Positions 1 to 6,205 of a stretch of DNA of 12,243 bases are shown in pieces; position 1 is the first letter of the stretch; each line of letters starts with the position of its first letter. The notes below the pieces were generated by a model. The model did not search any database and had not been told where the DNA came from. It saw only the letters and a program-made list of their open reading frames with translations. This stretch comes from Solirubrobacteraceae bacterium (GTDB lineage Bacteria; Actinomycetota; Thermoleophilia; Solirubrobacterales; Solirubrobacteraceae): contig JADGIB010000080.1 of assembly GCA_019683665.1 (NCBI GenBank), forward strand, positions 1 to 12,243. Direction: 5' to 3'. A program made the translations under genes and the position numbers.

Positions 1-42
1 CCGCGTCTGTTGTGTATACGCGCCCGGCCGGGGGGGGGCCGG

Positions 43-62
43 GGCGGGGGGCGCCCCCCGCC
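43..62 (-). terminator. GC hairpin ending the fliA transcript
   Basis: A perfect 20-nt inverted repeat lies 4 nt past the fliA stop codon on the reverse strand. It would fold as GGCGGGGG pairing with CCCCCGCC around a small GCGC centre. No T-run follows, as is common for hairpin terminators in GC-rich actinobacteria. A second inverted repeat, CCCGGCC (23-29) with GGCCGGG (37-43), lies further downstream for the fliA transcript and overlaps it by one base. Terminator function is inferred from position and symmetry. Confidence 0.55.
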
Positions 63-66
63 GGGG

Positions 67-885
67 TCAGGCGACGAGCCGGTAGAGGTCGGCGTCGTCG
101 GCCAGGGCGGCGCGCAGCGTGCGCTTCAGCCCGCTGTGGATCTGGCAGACGCGGCTCTCGGAGACGCCGAGGACCTGGCCGATCTCGGCGAGCGTGAGGT
201 TCTTGACGTAGAGCATCACCGCGACCTCGCGCTCCCGCCGGGGGAGCTGGGCGAACGCGCGGCGAAACTTCTCCTTCAGCTCCTCGGTCGCCGCCGCGTT
301 CTCGGGGTCCATGCGCGGGTCGTCGGCGGCGATCGTGTCGACGCGCTCGATCGTCGTGTCGTCGTCGGAGAGGACGAGCGCGTTCAGCGAGGTCACGTCG
401 GAGGCGGCGATCTCGTCCTGGCGGCGGCGCAGCTCCTCGACGGTGACCCCCATCGCGTCGGCGAGCTCGGCGCGCGTCGGACGGCGGCCGTGGAGGATCG
501 AGAACTCCTCGGTCGCCTTCGTGATGTCGCGCTCCCAGCGCCGGACCGAGCGGGGCGCCCAGTCCTGGCGGCGCAGCTCGTCGAGGACGGCGCCGTGGAT
601 CCGGGTCCACGCGTACTGCTCGAGCGTCGCGCCCTTGTCGGGGTCGTAGCGGTCGATCGAGACGATGAGCGCCTCCAGGCCGCACGAGATGAAGTCCTCG
701 ACCTCGGCGTTGGCGGGCATCTCGCGCACCTTGCGGTACACGATGTACTTCACCATCGGCGCGAACGTGAGCACGAGGCGGTCGCGCAGACGGGGATCGC
801 GGTTCCGCCGGTACTCCTGCCAGAGTGCAAGCGTCTCGTCGCTGGACATCCGTCGTGTGCTGCTCGATGCGGGCCTGGTGCTCAT
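67..885 (-). CDS. fliA: RNA polymerase sigma factor FliA (sigma-28 / WhiG family)
   Basis: This is the alternative sigma factor that directs RNA polymerase to flagellar promoters. The 272-residue product has the family layout. Region 2 (about 35-110) holds EDFISCGLEALIVSIDRYDP followed by the diagnostic RIHGAVLDELRRQDWAPRSVRR. Region 3 is at about 115-160 (GRRPTRAELADAMGV). Region 4 (about 205-262) contains the helix-turn-helix TLAEIGQVLGVSESRVCQIH. The reading frame stays open to 1164, but I chose the ATG at 885 because AGGAG sits 8 nt upstream and homologues start near this point. A second ATG at 849 is possible. The gene is divergent from the rest of the cluster and ends at a GC hairpin. 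The promoter family it would recognise is seen four times in this window. No anti-sigma factor FlgM is visible here. Confidence 0.95.
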   Translation of the reverse strand: MSTRPASSSTRRMSSDETLALWQEYRRNRDPRLRDRLVLTFAPMVKYIVYRKVREMPANAEVEDFISCGLEALIVSIDRYDPDKGATLEQYAWTRIHGAVLDELRRQDWAPRSVRRWERDITKATEEFSILHGRRPTRAELADAMGVTVEELRRRQDEIAASDVTSLNALVLSDDDTTIERVDTIAADDPRMDPENAAATEELKEKFRRAFAQLPRREREVAVMLYVKNLTLAEIGQVLGVSESRVCQIHSGLKRTLRAALADDADLYRLVA

Positions 886-893
886 GTGGGGAA

Positions 894-898
894 CTCCT
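894..898 (-). promoter_or_regulatory. Shine-Dalgarno site that fixes the fliA start
   Basis: The reverse strand reads AGGAG with 8 nt before the ATG at 885. It is the only good ribosome binding site near the N-terminal part of this frame and favours a 272-residue FliA over the 365-residue open frame. Confidence 0.7.
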
Positions 899-927
899 GG
901 GTGGCCGGGGGGTGGGGGACGTGACCC

Positions 928-953
928 GTATCGGGACGTTGCGCGCCGCTGAA
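928..953 (-). promoter_or_regulatory. Possible weak sigma-28-like promoter for fliA
   Basis: On the reverse strand CCCGATAC (6 of 8 bases of GCCGATAA) is preceded 14 nt upstream by TTCA (2 of 4 bases of TAAA). Transcription would start about 35 nt before the fliA ATG, a sensible leader. The -35 match is poor and the spacing is one shorter than in the other four sites, so this may be chance. If real, fliA would activate itself. The -10 match overlaps a small palindrome, CCCG-TAT-CGGG. Confidence 0.2.
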
Positions 954-1056
954 CATCCCCAATTCCGGTGAGGGCGGGTCGGACATGCGTCAACGGACGT
1001 CCTCCCCAGAAGTGGTGATCTCGCGCGTCTGAGGGCGGACGTTCGCCCGCAACGGC

Positions 1057-1083
1057 GAAAGAAACGCGCTTCGGTGCCGATTG
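1057..1083 (+). promoter_or_regulatory. Sigma-28 (FliA) promoter of the glycosyltransferase gene
   Basis: GAAAGAAA, then 11 nt, then GCCGATTG. The FliA/WhiG consensus is TAAAGTTT-N11-GCCGATAA, so this has 4 of 8 bases at -35 (the AAAG core) and 6 of 8 at -10 with exact spacing. Transcription would start near 1090, about 40 nt before the ATG. The site lies in the divergent gap with fliA. The rest of that gap (886-1056) has GGACGTCC (995-1002) and GGGCG/CGCCC (1033-1048) palindromes but no gene that I can see. Confidence 0.65.
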
Positions 1084-1129
1084 ACGGGGAGCCCGTTCCC
1101 TGTCGAGCGCCCGAGAGGTCCTCACCCGC

Positions 1130-3589
1130 ATGGCACTGCGCCTCACCGATCCCGCTTCCAGCACCGCCTCGTCCGCCGCGCCCGCGGCTCCGCAGGCCGC
1201 GCCCGCGATCGCGCTGCGCGCCCGTGCCCAGCGCCTGCTCGCGGACGGCGACGTCGCCGGCTACCGGCGCCTGTTCGCCGAGGCCGCCGCGGTCGAGGAC
1301 ATCCACCGCCGCTACGAGGCGCGCGTGCGCCTCCTCGAGGCCGGGATGGCCGCGACCGGCACGAGCCCGAACGTCATCGCGCCCGTCTTCCTCGCCGTCG
1401 CCGACGCCGCGGTGACGATGCTCGAGGAGGAGCCGCGCGAGCCGGTGATCCTGAACACCGCCGGCGTCGCCCTCTACGAGCTCGGCGAGCTGACCGCCGC
1501 CGAGCGCCTGTTCAAGGCCGCCGAGCGCCTCGACCCGAACCTGCCGCACCTCGACGGCAACCTCAAGGAGCTCGCCCGCCGCCGGTCCGCCGGGCTGGAG
1601 GGCCGCGTGCCGCTGCCCGCGACCGTCTCCGTCCAGCTCAAGGGCCTGCGCGACCGCGCCAAGCGCGTCGCCGGGCGCGCCCGCCCCGCCGAGGGGATGA
1701 CGCTGTCGCTGTGCATGATCGTCAAGGACGAGGAGGCGATGCTCGGGCGGTGCCTGGACGCGATCGCCGACTGGGTCGACGAGATCATCGTCGTCGACAC
1801 CGGCTCGACCGACCGCACCGTCGAGATCGCGCGGGCGCGCGGCGCCCGGGTCCTGCACCACGAGTGGACCGGCGACTTCTCCGCCGCGCGCAACGCCTCC
1901 TTCGAGGCGGCGACCGGCGACTGGATCATCTACCTCGACGCCGACGAGGTCCTCGTCGAGGGCGACGGCCCGCGGCTGCGCGAGCTGACCGGCCGCGTCT
2001 GGCGCGAGGCGTTCTTCCTCACCGAGACGAACCTCACCGGCCGCATCGAGGACGGCACCTCGGTCACCCACAACGCGCTGCGCGTCATCCGCAACCGGCC
2101 CGAGTACCGCTTCGAGGGCCGCATCCACGAGCAGATCGCGCACGCGATGCCCGGGTACCTGGCCGAGCGCTTCGAGTCGACCAGCGTCCGCATCGACCAC
2201 TACGGCTACCTCGGCGAGGTGCGCGAGGCCAAGGACAAGTCGCGCCGCAACCTCGAGCTGCTCGAGCGGCAGGTCGCCGACGGCGTCGACACCCCGTTCC
2301 TGCACTTCAACCTCGGCAGCGAGTACCAGGCGCTCGACGAGAACGAGCGGGCCCTGGAGGCCTTCGAGCGCGCCTGGGAGATGGTCCGCGACGACCCGCT
2401 GAAGACGAGCTACGGCTTTCTGCCGTCGCTGTGCGCCCGGCTCGTCAAGGCGACCCGCCTGTGCGGCCGCCTCGACGAGACGCTGCGCCGCGGCGACGAG
2501 ACGCTCGCGTTCCTGCCGCGGTTCACCGACATCCTCTTCGAGCAGGCGCTCGCCGCCCAGGCCAAGGGCGACGAGGAGCACGCCGCCCAGCTCCTGGAGC
2601 AGTGCCTGGAGTGGGGCGACGCGCCGAGCGTCTACACCGCGACCCGCGGCTGCGGCACGTTCCTCGCGCTCGCCGCCCTCGGCGACCTGCGACGCCGGCA
2701 GGGCCGCCTCGAGGAGGCGCGCGAGCTGCTGCACCGCTGCCTCGTCGAGCACCCGCAGTTCCTGGCCTCGGTCGACCCGCTCGCCTCGACGATGCTCGCG
2801 CTCGGCGAGGACGCCGAGACCGTCGTGCGGACCGTCCACGACGCCGTCGGCGACGTCACCCCCGCCGTGCGCTTCATGCTCGCGATCGCCCTCTACGAGG
2901 CCAAGCAGGTCGAGCCGGCCGAGACCGAGCTGCGCGCCGTCCTCGAGCGCCAGCCCGGCTCGAGCGCCGCCCGTCTCGCCCTCGTCGAGACGCTCCTGTC
3001 GCAGGCCCGCTGGGACGAGGCCGCGGCCGAGGCGCTGCGCATCCCGCCGGAGGCCTTCGGCGGCGGCGCCGCCGCCCGCGCCGCCGCGTTCGCGCGGCTG
3101 GCCGCCGGCGACCCCGAGGGCGCCGTGGAGGGGATCGACCGCGCCCGCCGCACCGACCTGCCGCCCGCCGAGATCGACGTCCTCGAGGGCTGGCGCGAGC
3201 GGCTGCTCGGCCGCCCGGGCCCGGCGGTCCTGCCGCCCACCGCGGCCGACCCGCTGTTCGTCATGCTCGAGGCGCTCCTGCGCGTCGTCGACATCGACGC
3301 GTTCGCCACGCTCGTGCCGCTGGCCGAGGTCCTCGGCATCCCGTGGCGCGAGCGCCGCGAGCGCCTCGCCCAGCTCTACCTGCGCCGCGGGTTCCTCGAG
3401 TCGGCCGCCGACGAGTGGATCGCCGTCTGCCAGGAGTCCCAGCCCGACGCCGATGCCCTCGCCGGCCTGAGCTGGGTCGCCGTCGGCCGCGAGCTCCACG
3501 AGGACGCGCTGCTCTTCGCCCGCGAGGCGCTGTCCCTCGACCCCCAGCACCCGGGCGCCCTCGGCGTCCTGGAGCGCGTCGCGGCGTGA
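1130..3589 (+). CDS. Family-2 glycosyltransferase with TPR-like repeats, probably flagellin glycosylation
   Basis: The 819-residue protein has a GT-A glycosyltransferase core at about 190-350. It shows SLCMIVKDEE (193-202, nucleotide-binding strand), VVDTGSTDRT (221-230), DFSAARN (249-255) and YLDADE (268-273), whose acidic residues match the metal and sugar-nucleotide binding motif of family GT2. RIHEQI (331-336) supplies a likely catalytic-region histidine. Helical repeats precede it (about 85-150, AERLFKAAERLDPNLPH) and follow it (about 385-819, with FNLGSEYQALDENERALEAFERA), and look like TPRs. No signal peptide or membrane segment is seen, so it should be cytoplasmic. GAGAGG lies 11 nt before the ATG. 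Lying between fliA and the flaG-fliD genes, behind its own sigma-28 promoter, it probably glycosylates flagellin before export. The sugar and the target cannot be read from sequence. The gene ends at a hairpin, so it may be monocistronic. Confidence 0.85.
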   Translation: MALRLTDPASSTASSAAPAAPQAAPAIALRARAQRLLADGDVAGYRRLFAEAAAVEDIHRRYEARVRLLEAGMAATGTSPNVIAPVFLAVADAAVTMLEEEPREPVILNTAGVALYELGELTAAERLFKAAERLDPNLPHLDGNLKELARRRSAGLEGRVPLPATVSVQLKGLRDRAKRVAGRARPAEGMTLSLCMIVKDEEAMLGRCLDAIADWVDEIIVVDTGSTDRTVEIARARGARVLHHEWTGDFSAARNASFEAATGDWIIYLDADEVLVEGDGPRLRELTGRVWREAFFLTETNLTGRIEDGTSVTHNALRVIRNRPEYRFEGRIHEQIAHAMPGYLAERFESTSVRIDHYGYLGEVREAKDKSRRNLELLERQVADGVDTPFLHFNLGSEYQALDENERALEAFERAWEMVRDDPLKTSYGFLPSLCARLVKATRLCGRLDETLRRGDETLAFLPRFTDILFEQALAAQAKGDEEHAAQLLEQCLEWGDAPSVYTATRGCGTFLALAALGDLRRRQGRLEEARELLHRCLVEHPQFLASVDPLASTMLALGEDAETVVRTVHDAVGDVTPAVRFMLAIALYEAKQVEPAETELRAVLERQPGSSAARLALVETLLSQARWDEAAAEALRIPPEAFGGGAAARAAAFARLAAGDPEGAVEGIDRARRTDLPPAEIDVLEGWRERLLGRPGPAVLPPTAADPLFVMLEALLRVVDIDAFATLVPLAEVLGIPWRERRERLAQLYLRRGFLESAADEWIAVCQESQPDADALAGLSWVAVGRELHEDALLFAREALSLDPQHPGALGVLERVAA

Positions 3590-3620
3590 GCGGGGCGCCC
3601 CGTACAGACGGCCAGGCGGA

Positions 3621-3645
3621 CGAGGCGGGCGTCAAGCCCGCCTCG
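3621..3645 (+). terminator. Hairpin terminator after the glycosyltransferase gene
   Basis: CGAGGCGGGC and GCCCGCCTCG form a perfect 10-bp stem around a GTCAA loop, 31 nt past the stop codon. There is no T-run. The 3' arm overlaps the -35 part of the predicted flaG promoter. Confidence 0.65.
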
Positions 3646-3658
3646 CGCGCGTCGATGA
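3632..3658 (+). promoter_or_regulatory. Candidate sigma-28 promoter for flaG-fliD
   Basis: TCAAGCCC, then 11 nt, then GTCGATGA. This has 4 of 8 consensus bases at -35 and 6 of 8 at -10 with exact spacing. Transcription would start near 3666, giving a leader of about 46 nt that begins just before a small hairpin. It is weaker than the glycosyltransferase and flgB sites, but position and spacing support it. Confidence 0.45.
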
Positions 3659-3670
3659 ACGGGCGAGACC

Positions 3671-3686
3671 GGCCCATGGACGGGCC
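3671..3686 (+). promoter_or_regulatory. Leader hairpin with ATGGA loop (possible CsrA site)
   Basis: GGCCC pairs with GGGCC around the loop ATGGAC. ANGGA in a hairpin loop is the known recognition core of CsrA. The hairpin lies about 5 nt after the predicted flaG transcription start and 12 nt before the Shine-Dalgarno site. It matches the hairpin at 6260-6275 in 14 of 16 bases (16 of 19 with three flanking bases). No csrA gene lies in the window, so binding is an inference. Confidence 0.35.
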
Positions 3687-3698
3687 ACCGAGCGATCC

Positions 3699-3704
3699 AG
3701 GAGG
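3699..3704 (+). promoter_or_regulatory. Strong Shine-Dalgarno site of flaG
   Basis: AGGAGG with 7 nt to the ATG at 3712 is the best ribosome binding site in the window. It selects this ATG over in-frame ATGs at 3655 and 3676, the second of which lies inside the leader hairpin. Confidence 0.8.
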
Positions 3705-3711
3705 AACGTCT

Positions 3712-4044
3712 ATGACCTTGCAGCGGACCAATGCCGCAGCGGTCACGCCGCTGCCGTTGCGCCCGCCCATGCGCGCGGTGCTGCCGACGCGGCCCCGGCT
3801 CGCCGAGGTGATCGACCTGGCCGCCGAGCGGGAGCGGAGGACGCCCCCGCCCGAGGTGCTCGAGGCCGTGGACGCGGCGGCGCGGACCTGCCGGCGCCTC
3901 GACGCCGCCGGGATGGAGGTCCGCTTCGGGCTCGAGCCCGAGGGCGTGACCGCCGAGCTGCGCGACCGCTCCGGCTCCGTGCGCACGCTGAGCCTGCACG
4001 AGGCCATCGACCCCGTGTCGCTCCTGCCGGAGTCGGCCGCATGA
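3712..4044 (+). CDS. flaG: FlaG-like flagellar protein
   Basis: This 110-residue protein has a proline-rich, basic first third (about 1-30). A helix (about 46-65, PEVLEAVDAAARTCRRLDAA) leads into MEVRFGLEPEGVTAELRDRSGSV (68-90) and LHEAIDP. FlaG proteins have the same plan: a variable N-terminus, a helix, then a short strand pair of the type LRFE...VKVVDRETGEVIR ending in a PPEE-like turn. The identity is distant and rests mainly on this plan and on the position directly before fliD, where flaG is usually found. FlaG is associated with filament length and assembly, but its mechanism is poorly known. The stop is 19 nt before fliD, so the two are probably co-transcribed. It could instead be an unrelated small flagellar protein. 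Confidence 0.65.
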   Translation: MTLQRTNAAAVTPLPLRPPMRAVLPTRPRLAEVIDLAAERERRTPPPEVLEAVDAAARTCRRLDAAGMEVRFGLEPEGVTAELRDRSGSVRTLSLHEAIDPVSLLPESAA

Positions 4045-4063
4045 CCACGATGAAGGGAGGCTG

Positions 4064-5434
4064 ATGGCGGGAATCTCCTTCTCCGGACTGGCGTCCGGCC
4101 TCGACACCGAGGCGATCATCTCGGCCCTGATGGCGATCGAGCGTCAGCCGCGCACGCGGCTGACGCTGAACCAGTCGGCGGCGTCCGCGCGCCAGCAGGC
4201 GCTGTCCGACGTCCTCAGCCGGATGAAGACCCTGCGCACCGCCGCGCAGGACCTCGGCTCGTCGCTGCTGTGGACCGAGACGCAGAAGGCGACCTCGTCG
4301 GACCCGAACAAGGTCGCGGTCTCCCTCACCTCCGGCGCCGCGCCCGGCGGCTACGCGATCTCCGTCACCCAGATGGCGACCGCCGCCCAGGCGACGTACG
4401 CGTTCACGCCGCCGGCCGGCGCCAGCACGCTCGACATCAACGGCCAGGCGATCGAGCTCGAGGACGGCGACACCCTCGACACGCTCGTCAGCAGGATCAA
4501 TGGCACGCCGGAGACCGGCGTGTACGCCGTGAACGTCGACGGCAAGCTCGTCCTCACGAGCCGCACGACCGGCAGCGCGACGACGATCTCCGCCACCGGC
4601 GCCGAGCTCGCGCTCGAGTCGACGAAGCCGGGCCGCGACCTGAAGTACTCGATCAACGGCGAGCCGCAGCCCGACAGCCAGAGCAACACGCTCGCCAACG
4701 TCATCCCGGGCGTCACGCTGACGATCAAGGCGCTGACGACCGACACGACGATCGAGATCTCGCCGCCGGGCGTCGACGCCGACGCGGTCAAGAAGAAGCT
4801 GAAGGCGTTCGTCGACGCCTACAACGACGTCGTCGACTTCGTCGAGGGCAAGCTCACCGAGAAGAAGGTCGTCAAGGAGGGCGACCAGGCGCTGACCTCC
4901 GCGGAGGCGGCCCAGGGCGCCCTGTTCGGCGACACCGGCCTGCGCAACATGCTCAGCCAGATGCGCATGCTCGTGTCGGCCGCCGTGCCCGGGCTCCCCG
5001 GCGATCTCAACTCGCTCGCCGCCCTGGGCATCAGCACCGGCAAGAGCACCGGCGCGGCGACGACGGCCGACGCGAAGAAGGGCAAGCTCGTCTTCGACGA
5101 GTCGGTCTTCAACGAGGCGTACGCGAAGGACCCGCTCGCGGTCAGGAAGCTCCTCGGCGGCGTGTCCGGCACGACCGGGCTCAGCCAGACGTGGAGCCAG
5201 ATGCTCGACGTCCACACGGCCGCCAACGGCGTGCTCGACCAGCGCGTCGCGATGGCCAACAGCGAGCTCGACCGCATCAAGGACGCGATCGCCCGCATCG
5301 ACGACCGCCTCGTGCGGCGCGAGGAGACGCTGCGCCGGCAGTTCACCGCGATGGAGCTGGCCCTGAGCCGCAGCAACTCGCAGTACGCCGACCTGCTCAG
5401 CTCGCTGAGCCGGTCGAGCTCGTCGAAGAACTGA
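4064..5434 (+). CDS. fliD: Flagellar filament cap protein FliD (hook-associated protein 2)
   Basis: FliD forms the cap at the filament tip and promotes flagellin folding there. The 456-residue product starts with the family signature ISFSGLASGLDTEAIISALM (4-23), the start of the FliD N-terminal domain (about 10-105). The middle includes GGYAISVTQMATAAQA (residues 95-110), typical of FliD. The C-terminal domain (about 200-445) contains LKAFVDAYNDVVDFV and ends in a long helix (about 395-445) that should form a coiled coil, followed by a serine-rich tail. Length is normal for the family. AAGGGAGG lies only 3 nt before the ATG, a tight but usable site, and it also contains AGGGA. The gene probably shares a transcript with flaG. 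Confidence 0.95.
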   Translation: MAGISFSGLASGLDTEAIISALMAIERQPRTRLTLNQSAASARQQALSDVLSRMKTLRTAAQDLGSSLLWTETQKATSSDPNKVAVSLTSGAAPGGYAISVTQMATAAQATYAFTPPAGASTLDINGQAIELEDGDTLDTLVSRINGTPETGVYAVNVDGKLVLTSRTTGSATTISATGAELALESTKPGRDLKYSINGEPQPDSQSNTLANVIPGVTLTIKALTTDTTIEISPPGVDADAVKKKLKAFVDAYNDVVDFVEGKLTEKKVVKEGDQALTSAEAAQGALFGDTGLRNMLSQMRMLVSAAVPGLPGDLNSLAALGISTGKSTGAATTADAKKGKLVFDESVFNEAYAKDPLAVRKLLGGVSGTTGLSQTWSQMLDVHTAANGVLDQRVAMANSELDRIKDAIARIDDRLVRREETLRRQFTAMELALSRSNSQYADLLSSLSRSSSSKN

Positions 5435-5437
5435 CGC

Positions 5438-5464
5438 TCAACGTGACGGCGCTGCAGCCGACTA
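5438..5464 (+). promoter_or_regulatory. Candidate sigma-28 promoter for fliS
   Basis: TCAACGTG, then 11 nt, then GCCGACTA. This has 4 of 8 consensus bases at -35, with 6 of 8 at -10. The -10 and the six bases after it (GCCGACTACCGGGA) are identical to those of the flgB promoter. The predicted start falls at or next to the fliS GTG. A small CGGC/GCCG inverted repeat (5447-5460) overlaps the site. Confidence 0.45.
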
Positions 5465-5471
5465 CCGGGAC

Positions 5472-5870
5472 GTGAACCCCTACGCGCAGTCCCAGGCCTC
5501 GTACCTGGAGCAGCAGGTGATGACCGCCACGCCGGGGCAGCTCGTCGTGCTCCTGTACGACGGCATCATCCGGTTCCTGCGCCAGGCGGAGGTCGCCTAC
5601 GGCGAGGGCGCCAAGGTCCACGCCCTCGATCGCATCGGCCGCGCCGAGGCGATCATCAACGAGCTCCAGGCGACGCTCGACATGAGCCAGGGCAAGATCT
5701 CCGAGAACCTCGAGGGGATCTACGTCTTCTGGAAGCGCTGCCTGTGGGAGATCCGCCTCGACGGCGACCGCGAGAAGCTCGCCCGCGTCATCGGCATGGT
5801 CGCCTCCCTGCGCGAGGCGTGGGCGCAGATCGCCCAGAGCGCCGAGACCCCCGCGGAGAGCCCGCGGTGA
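5472..5870 (+). CDS. fliS: Flagellin export chaperone FliS
   Basis: FliS binds the C-terminal end of flagellin in the cytoplasm, keeps it unpolymerised and delivers it to the export gate. The 132-residue product carries the family pattern: YLEQQVMTATPGQLVVLLYDG (11-31), IIRFLRQAEVA, RAEAIINELQATLDMSQGKISENLEGIYVF (57-86), then a final helix. Length is typical. I chose the GTG at 5472 because it restores the usual N-terminus NPYAQSQASYLEQQV. The next in-frame ATG, 48 nt downstream, would remove it. No clear Shine-Dalgarno site precedes this GTG, and the predicted promoter would start transcription almost on it, so translation may be leaderless. The stop overlaps the next gene by 4 nt (GTGA). 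Confidence 0.93.
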   Translation: MNPYAQSQASYLEQQVMTATPGQLVVLLYDGIIRFLRQAEVAYGEGAKVHALDRIGRAEAIINELQATLDMSQGKISENLEGIYVFWKRCLWEIRLDGDREKLARVIGMVASLREAWAQIAQSAETPAESPR

Positions 5871-6205
5871 GCGACGGCGGCGCCGCCGCGGCCCGCCGCG
5901 TCGTCGAGATCGCGCGCGAGGAGCAGGAGCTCATCGCCGCCGGGCGCGTCGAGGAGCTCGACGCCCTCCACCAGCGCCGCCAGGCGGCGATGGCGGCCCT
6001 GCCGCCGGCCGAGGAGCTGTCCGAGGCGGCCCGGGAGGCGCTGCGGGAGGCGCTCGACCTCCAGGCCCGCATCAGCGAGTCGCTGCAGGTCGCGATGGCG
6101 CTGCACCGCGCCGAGCTGGGGCGCCTCAGCCACGGCCGTACCGCAATCGCGGGCTATTCGCCAGCCGGACTGGACGCACGTCCAGTGCTGGATCGCACGG
6201 CCTAA
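5867..6205 (+). CDS. fliT: FliT-like flagellar chaperone
   Basis: This small helical protein of 112 residues directly follows fliS, the usual place of fliT, whose product is the export chaperone of the cap protein FliD. Residues 1-90 form two long charged helices (VVEIAREEQELIAAGRVEEL, then EAAREALREALDLQARISES), as in the FliT and FlgN chaperones. The C-terminus (GRTAIAGYSPAGLDARP) is of a kind seen in FlgN-type chaperones, so a FlgN-like role is possible. The start is a GTG that overlaps the fliS stop as GTGA. There is no separate ribosome site, so translation is probably coupled to fliS. The TAA stop is also the first three bases of the flgB promoter -35 element. Gene identity rests on position and helix pattern rather than a firm motif. 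Confidence 0.7.
   Translation: MSDGGAAAARRVVEIAREEQELIAAGRVEELDALHQRRQAAMAALPPAEELSEAAREALREALDLQARISESLQVAMALHRAELGRLSHGRTAIAGYSPAGLDARPVLDRTA
6169..6186 (+). repeat. Inverted repeat near -60 of the flgB promoter
   Basis: ACTGGAC and GTCCAGT pair perfectly around GCAC inside the 3' end of the fliT-like gene. The right arm can pair instead with CTGGA just after it (TCCAG-TG-CTGGA, 6181-6192), so two folds compete. The centre is about 60 nt before the predicted flgB transcript start, a usual place for an activator site. Operator, attenuator or chance symmetry are all open. Confidence 0.35.

Noticed and set aside
965..993. TTGACG on the reverse strand as a housekeeping -35 for fliA
   Set aside because: No TATAAT-like hexamer is found at 16-18 nt; the bases there are CACCGG.
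886..1164. N-terminal extension of FliA
   Set aside because: The frame is open, but the added residues show no sigma-factor features, and AGGAG marks the ATG at 885.
3655..3711. Earlier in-frame ATGs for flaG at 3655 and 3676
   Set aside because: Neither has a Shine-Dalgarno site and one lies in the leader hairpin. The ATG at 3712 has AGGAGG at ideal distance.
3590..3711. A cyclic-di-GMP riboswitch in the flagellar leaders
   Set aside because: I looked for the conserved riboswitch core in the leaders before flaG, fliS, flgB and fliH and found none; the leaders are also too short.
1081..4044. A 987-codon forward open frame across the glycosyltransferase gene
   Set aside because: It is a GC-rich shadow in another frame: arginine- and proline-rich low-complexity sequence over the glycosyltransferase. 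Only its last 110 codons, after the AGGAGG at 3699, look like a real gene.
3743..5215. A 490-codon reverse-strand frame opposite flaG and fliD
   Set aside because: It mirrors the real genes, has biased low-complexity composition and no family motif. The same holds for the reverse frames over 7042-8838, 8688-9671 and 10509-12224.
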